Below the pieces are notes generated by a model. The model worked only from the letters and a program-made list of their open reading frames with translations. It was not told the origin of the DNA and did not search any database. This document shows positions 6,038-11,043 of a stretch of 11,043 bases of DNA, piece by piece; within the stretch, counting starts at the first letter, position 1; each line of letters begins with the position of its first letter. Source of the stretch: an uncultured Oscillibacter sp. (GTDB lineage Bacteria > Bacillota > Clostridia > Oscillospirales > Oscillospiraceae); the NCBI GenBank assembly GCA_947245315.1, contig CAMXNV010000055.1, positions 1-11,043 of the forward strand, in the 5' to 3' direction. Made by a program: the position numbers and the translations under genes.

Positions 6038-7054
6038 GTGAGCGAATCCATTATCCAAATTCAAAACCTGAGCAAGAGCTTCGGCGGCGGGCCGGAGGAG
6101 GTCCGGGCCCTGTCCGGCATCAGCCTGGACATCCGCCAGGGGGAGATCTTCGGCATCATCGGCCTCTCCGGCGCGGGGAAGTCCACCCTGGTCCGGTGCA
6201 TGAACCTCCTGGAGCGCCCCACCTCCGGCAGGGTCCTGGTGGACGGAAAGGACATGACCGCCCTCTCGGAGCGGGAGCTCCGGCTCCAGCGGCGGAAGGT
6301 CACCATGATCTTCCAGAGCTTCAACCTGCTGATGCAGCGCACCTGCCTGAAAAACGTGTGCTTCCCCATGGAGATCGCCGGGGTCCCCAGGGCCCAGGCC
6401 CGGAAGCGGGCGGCGGAGCTTTTGGACCTGGTGGGCCTGGCCGACAAGGCGGGGGCCTACCCCGCCCAGCTCTCCGGCGGGCAGAAGCAGCGGGTGGCCG
6501 TGGCCCGGGCCCTGGCGACGGACCCCAAGGTCCTCCTCTGCGACGAGGCCACCTCCGCCCTGGACCCCACCACCACCGCCTCCATTCTGGGCCTTCTGAA
6601 GGACCTGAACCGGACCCTGGGGGTCACGGTGGTGGTCATCACCCACCAGATGAGCGTCATTGAGGAAATCTGCTCCCGGGTGGCGATTCTGGACGGGGGC
6701 AGCATCGCCGAGGTGGGCGCGGTGCAGGATATCTTCTCCAACCCCTCCACCGACGCCGCCCGGCGGCTGGTGTACCCCGGCGGGGCCAGCGTCTCCCAGT
6801 ACCCCATAGGCACCCACGCCGCCCGGGTCTCCTTCAACGGCGGCACGGTGAACCAGCCCCTGATCGCCTCCCTGGCCATCGACTGCGGCGTCAAGGTCAG
6901 CATCCTGGGGGCGGACACCCGCAGTGTGGGGGGCAAGGCCACGGGCACCATGCTCCTCAGCCTCCCCGACAACCCCAACGAGGCCGCCCGGGCCTTGAAC
7001 TACATTCGTTCCCAGCCCTGCGTAACCGTGGAGGAGGTGGAGTACCGTGGCTGA
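6038..7054 (+). CDS. metN: methionine ABC transporter ATP-binding protein MetN
   Basis: 338 residues, the usual MetN length. It is the cytoplasmic ATPase that powers methionine import with MetI and MetQ. Visible motifs: Walker A GLSGAGKST (42-50), Q-loop FQSFN (Q93), signature LSGGQ (145-149), Walker B VLLCDE (165-170), and switch His in VITHQ (H203). RCMNLLERPTSG after Walker A is typical of MetN. Residues about 250-338 form the C-terminal NIL/ACT-like domain that in E. coli MetN binds methionine and shuts the transporter from inside. Start: the GTG at 6038 lies 8 bases after AGGAG (6025-6029), whereas an in-frame GTG at 6032 is only 2 bases away and ORF extensions upstream run into the terminator hairpin. 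It overlaps metI by 8 bp. Expression is set by the T-box just upstream. Confidence 0.93.
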   Translation: MSESIIQIQNLSKSFGGGPEEVRALSGISLDIRQGEIFGIIGLSGAGKSTLVRCMNLLERPTSGRVLVDGKDMTALSERELRLQRRKVTMIFQSFNLLMQRTCLKNVCFPMEIAGVPRAQARKRAAELLDLVGLADKAGAYPAQLSGGQKQRVAVARALATDPKVLLCDEATSALDPTTTASILGLLKDLNRTLGVTVVVITHQMSVIEEICSRVAILDGGSIAEVGAVQDIFSNPSTDAARRLVYPGGASVSQYPIGTHAARVSFNGGTVNQPLIASLAIDCGVKVSILGADTRSVGGKATGTMLLSLPDNPNEAARALNYIRSQPCVTVEEVEYRG

Positions 7055-7730
7055 GATTTTCACAACCGCCTTTTGGGCGGAGTACGGCGGCATCCTGGCC
7101 GAGGGCCTTCTGGACACCCTGATTATGGTGGCCGCGTCCACGGCCCTGGCCTATCTCTTCGGCCTGCCCATGGGCGTCATCTGCGTCCTGACCCAGCCCC
7201 ACGGCATCCGGCCCCACCGGCCCGTCAACGCCGTCCTGGGGTGGATCATCAACATCGGGCGCTCCTTCCCCTTCGCCATTTTGATGGTGGCCCTCTTCCC
7301 GGTCACCAAGCTGATTATGGGAACCCGGCTGGGCCTCCGGGGGGCCATTCTGCCCCTGGTGGTGGCCGCCGCCCCCTTCGTGGCCCGGATGGTGGAGACC
7401 TCCCTCAGCGAGGTGGACGCCGGGGCCGTGGAGGCCGCCCTGTCCATGGGGGCCTCGCCCCTCCAGATCGTCTGGAAGGTCTACCTCCCGGAGGCCATGC
7501 CCTCCCTGATCCTGGGGGGCTCCATCACCCTCATTGCCATCATCGGCTACACGGCCATCGCGGGCATGGTGGGGGCCGGGGGCCTGGGGGACCTGGCCAT
7601 CCGCTACGGCCACCAGAGGAACGTCCCCTCGGTCATGTGGGTGACGGTGCTGATCCTGATTGTCATTGTCCAAGTGGTCCAGAGCGTGTTCAGCCGCTTG
7701 TCGGTGCGCATCGACAAACGTTTGAAATAA
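7047..7730 (+). CDS. metI: methionine ABC transporter permease MetI
   Basis: 227 residues, an integral membrane permease with about five helices (near 19-50, 62-92, 97-116, 152-178, 198-216). It forms the methionine channel as a dimer. The EAA loop that docks on MetN is visible: EAALSMGASPLQIVWKVYLPEA (about 129-150). The near-C-terminal GYTAIAGMVGAGGLGDLAIRYG segment is highly typical of MetI. The start is GTG at 7047, inside the metN end (GTGGCTGA overlap), with GGAGG at 7033-7037; the overlap implies translational coupling. The TAA stop (7728-7730) is also the left copy of a possible target duplication of the element that follows. MetQ comes 480 bp later instead of directly adjacent, so this locus is interrupted compared with the common metNIQ order. 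Confidence 0.93.
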   Translation: MAEIFTTAFWAEYGGILAEGLLDTLIMVAASTALAYLFGLPMGVICVLTQPHGIRPHRPVNAVLGWIINIGRSFPFAILMVALFPVTKLIMGTRLGLRGAILPLVVAAAPFVARMVETSLSEVDAGAVEAALSMGASPLQIVWKVYLPEAMPSLILGGSITLIAIIGYTAIAGMVGAGGLGDLAIRYGHQRNVPSVMWVTVLILIVIVQVVQSVFSRLSVRIDKRLK

Positions 7731-7947
7731 GAAGCTGTACCAATAGGCGTCGGCACGCATCTTGACGGAAAATTTTCCGTCTGGACGGCGTCAGAAAAGC
7801 TTGAAATCCGCCAGCCTCGGCCCAAAGGAACGGGCCTCGGCAGACCCAATGGTTATGATATTGGGCCAGGATTCCTGCGCTTTCCTTCCTAGCCAGACAA
7901 AAAATTTTCTCGCCAAGCTACGCACCGCCACCTATTGGTACAGCTTC
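7731..7947. mobile_element. 217-bp MITE-like element with terminal inverted repeats
   Basis: The ends are perfect 16-bp inverted repeats: GAAGCTGTACCAATAG (7731-7746) and its complement at 7932-7947. Similarity continues imperfectly for about 55 bp inward on each side, including matching 'GAAAATTTT..GTCTGG' blocks, so the whole element can fold back. Inside are a palindrome GACGGAAAATTTTCCGTC (about 7765-7782) and a CCCAAT/ATTGGG hairpin (about 7843-7863). TAA flanks both ends (7728-7730 and 7948-7950), a candidate 3-bp target duplication. There is no plausible transposase frame, so it would be a non-autonomous element moved in trans. It sits directly at the metI stop codon. Confidence 0.75.
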
Positions 7948-7950
7948 TAA

Positions 7951-8042
7951 GGGCGTCCCCCGCCCGGCGCGCCCTCCCGCCTCTCACGCGCGCAGAGAGA
8001 AGGGAAGGCCCCGCCGGAAAGCGGACCCCCATACCGAAGATA
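7951..8042 (+). other. GC-rich spacer with no recognisable gene
   Basis: Between the MITE-like element and the metQ leader hairpins I see only C/G-rich sequence, without ORF with a ribosome binding site, terminator or convincing promoter. Confidence 0.5.
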
Positions 8043-8071
8043 TTATTTCCGAATTAAAAATTCGGAAATAA
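8043..8071. promoter_or_regulatory. perfect AT-rich palindrome in the metQ leader (operator or hairpin)
   Basis: TTATTTCCGAATT (8043-8055) and AATTCGGAAATAA (8059-8071) are perfect 13-bp complements around AAA. No T-run follows, so it is a poor intrinsic terminator. It could be a dimeric repressor's operator or an mRNA-stabilising stem. Confidence 0.5.
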
Positions 8072-8088
8072 CACCTTTGATCTGAGCC

Positions 8089-8126
8089 GTTTTGCTCGCC
8101 GCTGTGAACAGCGGCAACCGCAAAAC
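8089..8126 (+). promoter_or_regulatory. two-tier hairpin in the metQ leader
   Basis: Outer stem GTTTTGC (8089-8095) with GCAAAAC (8120-8126); inner stem GCCGCTG (8098-8104) with CAGCGGC (8109-8115), loop TGAA. A small TC/AACC internal loop separates them. I cannot match it to a named riboswitch. Confidence 0.5.
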
Positions 8127-8133
8127 ATGGCAA

Positions 8134-8168
8134 ATATTCCTTCCGGTCTTTCAGTCCGGAAGGAATAT
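8134..8168 (+). promoter_or_regulatory. 13-bp hairpin just upstream of metQ
   Basis: ATATTCCTTCCGG (8134-8146) and CCGGAAGGAATAT (8156-8168) are perfect complements with a 9-base loop. No T-run follows. It lies 28 bases before the GGAGG of metQ and does not hide it, so mRNA protection or an RNA-end processing signal is more likely than translation block. Confidence 0.5.
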
Positions 8169-8209
8169 GCGGAACCAAAACCCTGTTTTAAATTTTGGAG
8201 GAATGTATC

Positions 8210-9001
8210 ATGAAGAAGATTTTTGCTCTCAGCCTGGCCCTGCTTCTGGCCCTGTCCCTGGCCGCCTGCGGCGGCAAGAAGACCACGACCCTGAAGGTCG
8301 CCGCCTCTCCCACCCCCCACGCCGAGATTCTGGCCCAGTGCGTGGAGCCCCTGAAGAAAGAGGGCATTGAGCTGGTAGTCACGGAATACTCCGACTATGT
8401 CTTCCCCAACACCGCCGTGGAGGACGGGGACGAGGACGCCAACTATTTCCAGCACGTCCCCTATCTGGATGACTTCAACGCCCAGCGGGGCACCCACCTG
8501 GTCAGCGTGGCCGGGGTCCACATCGAGCCCATGGGCCTCTACGCGGGCACCAGCGCCTCTCTGGACGCCGTCCCCGACGGGGGCAAGGTAGCCGTCCCTA
8601 ACGACCCCACCAACGAGGGCCGGGCCCTGCTGCTGCTGGAGGCCCAGGGCCTGATTCAGCTCAAGGACAGCTCCAACCTGTCCTCCACCCCCAAGGACAT
8701 CGCCGAGAACCCCAAGAACCTGGAGTTCGTGGAGCTGGAGGCCTCCCAGGTCCCCGCCGCCCTGGACGAGGTGGACATCGCGGCCATCAACTCCAACTTC
8801 GCCCTGGGCGCGGGCCTGAACCCCGTGGAGGACGCCCTGGTCATCGAGGCCGCCGACTCCCCCTATGTGAACATCCTGGCGGTCAAGGAGGGAAATGAGA
8901 ACAACGAGGCCGTCCAGGCCCTGGTGAAGGCCCTCCAGTCCGACGCCGTGAAGGATTATATCACCAGCACCTTCGGCGGCGCGGTGGTCCCGGCCTTCTG
9001 A
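8210..9001 (+). CDS. metQ: methionine-binding lipoprotein MetQ (NlpA family)
   Basis: 263 residues, the normal length. It is the extracytoplasmic substrate-binding protein that delivers methionine to MetNI. The signal peptide MKKIFALSLALLLALSLAAC ends in lipobox LAAC, so Cys20 should be lipidated and hold it on the outer face of the membrane. NlpA-family landmarks: TLKVAASPTPHAEIL (after residue 29), NYFQHVPYLDDFN, GGKVAVPNDPTNEGRALLLLE (about 127-147) and DIAAINSNFA in the second lobe. The ATG at 8210 is used because GGAGG (8197-8201) is 8 bases upstream; an in-frame TTG at 8195 overlaps that site. It probably depends on the T-box promoter 2.4 kb upstream or an unseen local promoter; the structured leader could favour a metQ-rich mRNA, useful because binding proteins are needed in excess. 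A strong terminator follows. Confidence 0.93.
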   Translation: MKKIFALSLALLLALSLAACGGKKTTTLKVAASPTPHAEILAQCVEPLKKEGIELVVTEYSDYVFPNTAVEDGDEDANYFQHVPYLDDFNAQRGTHLVSVAGVHIEPMGLYAGTSASLDAVPDGGKVAVPNDPTNEGRALLLLEAQGLIQLKDSSNLSSTPKDIAENPKNLEFVELEASQVPAALDEVDIAAINSNFALGAGLNPVEDALVIEAADSPYVNILAVKEGNENNEAVQALVKALQSDAVKDYITSTFGGAVVPAF

Positions 9002-9025
9002 GAGGCGCAACATATGGAATAAAAC

Positions 9026-9058
9026 AGGTCCCCGGAGAGATGATCTCTCCGGGGACCT
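9026..9058. terminator. bidirectional terminator after metQ
   Basis: A perfect 15-bp stem AGGTCCCCGGAGAGA (9026-9040) and its complement (9044-9058) with loop TGA. The right side has CTTTCCCTGTTT, and the minus-strand exit has TGTTTTATT. It separates metQ from the convergent small membrane gene. Confidence 0.85.
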
Positions 9059-9070
9059 TTCCCTGTTTCC

Positions 9071-9361
9071 TCAGAACCCGGTCTTCTCCCGCAGGCTCAC
9101 GATGGCGCACAGGCAGGTCAGCAGGGCCAGGGCCGCCTGGCCCCAGTAGAGGTTCAGGCTGACGGCGGCCTTGTTCCGCCGCCGCTCCGTGGCCACCGAG
9201 GCAAAGACGTACACCGACACAATGCTGAAAATAAACGCCAGGGCGTCCGCCGCCCACTGCTGCCCCGCGATGGTGGCCACCGTGTAGAGCAGGAAGCCGA
9301 TGCCGGAGAAGATGGCTCCCATAGCCAGCTGCTGGGGTCCGTGGAGTAAATAGCGCTTCAT
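9071..9361 (-). CDS. small three-helix membrane protein, function unknown
   Basis: 96 residues. Three hydrophobic segments are visible: about 12-33, 37-57 and 71-89, with the basic loop ATERRRNKAA (57-66) between the second and third, suggesting that loop is cytoplasmic. No signal peptide cleavage site, Cys pair or catalytic motif is seen, and I do not recognise a family. The ATG at 9361 has GGAGGG (9369-9374) seven bases upstream, and codon use fits the region, so it is probably real. It lies 52 bp after the penicillin-binding protein gene on the same strand, with no terminator between, so it may be co-transcribed and act at the envelope; that is inference from position only. Confidence 0.65.
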   Translation of the reverse strand: MKRYLLHGPQQLAMGAIFSGIGFLLYTVATIAGQQWAADALAFIFSIVSVYVFASVATERRRNKAAVSLNLYWGQAALALLTCLCAIVSLREKTGF

Positions 9362-9413
9362 TTGTATACCCTCCGTAATTTATAGATTCTAATTTACGCT
9401 TTGTATAATACGG

Positions 9414-10772
9414 TCAGTAGCCGTTGACCATGATATCCAGCACCCTTCCCGCCACGGTGCCCGCCACGCTGCTGCCCCCGCCCCCGTTCTCCACGAGGAC
9501 CACGAAGGCATAGGGCGCCTCTGGGTTGCGCAGGAACCCGGCGAACCAGGCGTGGGGGCTCCGGCCCTCGCCCACCTCGGCGGTGCCGGACTTGGCGCAG
9601 AGGTCCATGTTGGGGAAGCGGTCCGTCCCGTAGGTCTGTTCCACGTTCCCCGCCATCAGCTCCGCCAGGCGCTCCGCCGTCTCCCGGCGGAGAAGGGTCC
9701 CGGTTTTCCGGGCTATGCGGGGCAGGGAGGGCAGGCCGTTCCGGCTCCCCAGGATCAGGTAGGGCCGGGCGGCTTTGCCGCCGTTGGCAATGGCCCCCAT
9801 GTAGACCATCAGGGCGCAGGGGTTCACCAGATCCCGGTCCTGGCCCACCCCGGCCCAGCCCAGGCGGCCCTCCGTCAGCTCCCAGTCGAAGGAGCCCTTG
9901 GCGGTGGGGAGGCCGTCCAGCTCATAGGAGGCGGTGAGCCCCGCCTGTTCCGTATAGCGGCGGAGGGTGTCTGCCCCCAGCTCCACGGCGATCTGGGAGA
10001 AGGCCACGTTGCAGCTGTTGGCAAAGGCGGCGGCCAGGTCCTGGTCCCCGTGGACGCCGGAGCAGACAATGGTCTCCTCCCCCACCTGGACGGAGCCCTG
10101 GCAGGTCCAGCGCCGGGCCTCGACGCCGGGGAGGTTCTCCAGGGCCGCCGCCAGGGTGACGGTCTTGTAGACCGAGCCCGGGGTGAAGACCGAGGAGAGG
10201 AAGCGGTTCAGGTAGGCCCCCTTCCAGCGGTCGCTGGTCTCGATGTCCTCCGGGACGTGGAGGGGGTCGTAGCTGGGGGCGGAGACCATGCACAGGACCT
10301 CGCCGGTCTTGTAGTTGTAGACCGCCACGGTTCCGGCGTGGCCGTTCAGGGCCTGGTAGGCCTCGTAGTTGTACCGGGCGTCCAGGGTCAGGGTGAGCTT
10401 CCCTCCGGGCCCGGCGTCAAAGGCGCCGTTGACCAGGTTCCAGCCCGTCAGCCGGTCGGCGAAGGCGTTCAGGGCCCCGGTGCCGATGTTGCCCTGGAGG
10501 TCCCCCACGGCGTGGAGGGTGGCCTTGCGGACGGTCTCGCTGTCGTAGTAGGTCCGGACGCCGTCCTCCACGGAGGAGAGCACGTCCCCGTCCCGGTCCA
10601 GCACCGTCCCGGCGATGAGCTGGCCCTGGGCGTTGTAGAGGTGGCGGTTGAAGGCGGCGGAGGCCCAGCCGCCCCCCTGGGTGAGGTAGCGGAAGAGGAA
10701 CAGGAGTACCCCCGCCGCCAGGAGCAGGGCCAGCAGGAAGCAGACCACCGCCCGGTTTTCGATTTTTTTCAT
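9414..10772 (-). CDS. class B penicillin-binding protein (peptidoglycan transpeptidase)
   Basis: 452 residues. It should cross-link peptidoglycan on the outer face of the membrane and be a beta-lactam target. One N-terminal helix (about 8-28) anchors it. A short linker domain (about 35-115) precedes the transpeptidase domain (about 120-452). All three active-site motifs are present: S200-V-Y-K203 in FTPGSVYKTV, S253-C-N255 in ANSCNVAF, and K394-S-G-T in AKSGTAE. It is shorter than FtsI/SpoVD (about 600-700) and has no PASTA domains and a reduced pedestal, so it resembles the compact PbpA branch that pairs with RodA/FtsW-like glycosyltransferases; none is in this window. The ATG at 10772 has AAGGAGG (10780-10786) seven bases upstream; the open frame upstream to 10889 is repeat DNA. 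No clear promoter is seen. Cellular role (elongation, division or sporulation) is unresolved. Confidence 0.9.
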   Translation of the reverse strand: MKKIENRAVVCFLLALLLAAGVLLFLFRYLTQGGGWASAAFNRHLYNAQGQLIAGTVLDRDGDVLSSVEDGVRTYYDSETVRKATLHAVGDLQGNIGTGALNAFADRLTGWNLVNGAFDAGPGGKLTLTLDARYNYEAYQALNGHAGTVAVYNYKTGEVLCMVSAPSYDPLHVPEDIETSDRWKGAYLNRFLSSVFTPGSVYKTVTLAAALENLPGVEARRWTCQGSVQVGEETIVCSGVHGDQDLAAAFANSCNVAFSQIAVELGADTLRRYTEQAGLTASYELDGLPTAKGSFDWELTEGRLGWAGVGQDRDLVNPCALMVYMGAIANGGKAARPYLILGSRNGLPSLPRIARKTGTLLRRETAERLAELMAGNVEQTYGTDRFPNMDLCAKSGTAEVGEGRSPHAWFAGFLRNPEAPYAFVVLVENGGGGSSVAGTVAGRVLDIMVNGY

Positions 10773-10826
10773 GGGGGCACCTCCTTGAAACTCCCTCTGT
10801 TTTTCCCCGGCTTCTCGAACGCTCTT

Positions 10827-10881
10827 TAAGGCTCCCTCTCCGAGGGAGCTGTCGCCGCCGGAGGCGGTGACTGAGGGAGTT
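10827..10881. repeat. 55-bp hairpin repeat, copy 1
   Basis: Identical over 55 bases to 10989-11043. Contains CTCCCTC-tcc-GAGGGAG, then a GCCGCC/GGCGG hairpin, and ends TGAGGGAG, which can also pair with the first CTCCCTC. It is a small dispersed palindromic repeat lying upstream of the penicillin-binding protein gene. Confidence 0.85.
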
Positions 10882-10906
10882 TCCCGCAAGGGACGGCCCC
10901 GTGGTT

Positions 10907-10963
10907 AACTCCCTTCGTCACGGCTACGCCGTGCCACCTCCCTCAAAGAGGGAGGCTTTTTAA
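10907..10963 (-). repeat. same repeat family, diverged copy in inverted orientation
   Basis: Read on the minus strand it has the same plan: CCTCCCTC-ttt-GAGGGAGG, a CACGGCGTAGCCGTG hairpin in place of the GCCGCC one, and an ending like GAGGGAGTT (here AAGGGAGTT). The arm substitutions appear compensatory, keeping the fold. Confidence 0.75.
10937..10961 (+). terminator. intrinsic terminator formed by the inverted repeat copy
   Basis: CCTCCCTC (10937-10944), loop AAA, GAGGGAGG (10948-10955), then C and five T (10957-10961). It would stop plus-strand transcription. No plus-strand gene ends nearby, so it is probably a property of the repeat that also blocks antisense transcripts. Confidence 0.6.
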
Positions 10964-10988
10964 TAGGCGATTTTCCTGCTCCGCGCCC

Positions 10989-11043
10989 TAAGGCTCCCTC
11001 TCCGAGGGAGCTGTCGCCGCCGGAGGCGGTGACTGAGGGAGTT
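10989..11043. repeat. 55-bp hairpin repeat, copy 2 (reaches window end)
   Basis: Exact duplicate of 10827-10881 in the same orientation. It may extend past the window. Confidence 0.85.

Noticed and set aside
5774..7141. Long minus-strand open frame opposite metN
   Set aside because: Antisense shadow of metN that also crosses the T-box leader; composition is Gly/Ala/His/Asp-rich and lacks any recognisable domain.
8072..8209. SAM riboswitch or second T-box before metQ
   Set aside because: No T-box core sequence, no SAM-I core motifs and no terminator with a T-run; only unassigned hairpins are visible.
9379..9408. Promoter for the small membrane protein (TTATAC-N18-TATAAA on the minus strand)
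   Set aside because: The -35 is poor, and the implied start would lie within the ribosome binding site, so read-through from the PBP gene is more likely.
9552..10829. Long plus-strand open frame opposite the penicillin-binding protein gene
   Set aside because: It is an antisense shadow of a GC-rich gene: low-complexity Gly/Val/Ala/Gln composition, no ribosome binding site, no family motifs, while the other strand has all PBP active-site motifs.
10773..10889. N-terminal extension of the penicillin-binding protein
   Set aside because: The extra codons come from the 55-bp repeat, and the internal ATG at 10772 has an ideal ribosome binding site directly before a membrane anchor.
10827..11043. 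CRISPR array, suggested by two identical repeats about 107 bp apart with a related one between
   Set aside because: The middle copy is inverted and diverged, the spacing is wrong for spacers, and no cas genes are present; these are dispersed palindromic repeats.

Overview
The window looks like chromosome from a GC-rich, low-copy-number Firmicute, most likely an Oscillospiraceae gut commensal (Flavonifractor/Lawsonibacter/Oscillibacter type). This is inference from four things: strong purine-rich ribosome binding sites, a T-box leader (a Gram-positive device), strongly GC-biased third positions in most genes, and small hairpin repeats of the 'ctccctc...gagggag' kind. I could not run any search.

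Layout. (1) 1-900: the 3' end of a large serine recombinase, whose reading frame runs into two large hairpin elements and a short tandem repeat. This is probably the edge of an integrated element. (2) 945-1591: a good sigma-A promoter, a candidate preQ1-type riboswitch, queT (queuosine-precursor transporter) and a terminator shared with the convergent gene. (3) 1595-3049, minus strand: a small nitroreductase-family protein and a DUF1349 protein, each with its own promoter. (4) 3144-5593: an ECF sigma factor overlapping a gene for a single-pass membrane protein, probably its anti-sigma factor, with a duplicated extracytoplasmic module; terminator at the end. (5) 5681-9058: a methionine-uptake locus. 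A consensus promoter drives a T-box leader, then metN and metI overlapping by 8 bp. A 217-bp MITE-like element with terminal inverted repeats follows metI, then a leader with three consecutive hairpins, then metQ and a bidirectional terminator. (6) 9071-10772, minus strand: a small three-helix membrane protein and a class B penicillin-binding protein. (7) 10827-11043: three copies of a hairpin repeat, one of which carries a perfect intrinsic terminator.

How it works together. The methionine locus is the most complete system: uncharged tRNA should release the T-box terminator so that ATPase, permease and lipoprotein are made when methionine is short. QueT control by a queuosine precursor would act at translation, because the candidate pseudoknot overlaps the Shine-Dalgarno. 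The sigma/anti-sigma pair is a self-contained envelope-signalling unit. I see no complete, clearly novel multi-gene system. The most noteworthy items are the MITE-like insertion within the met locus, the unusual candidate preQ1 switch, the offset T-box specifier and the tandem-repeat anti-sigma-like protein.
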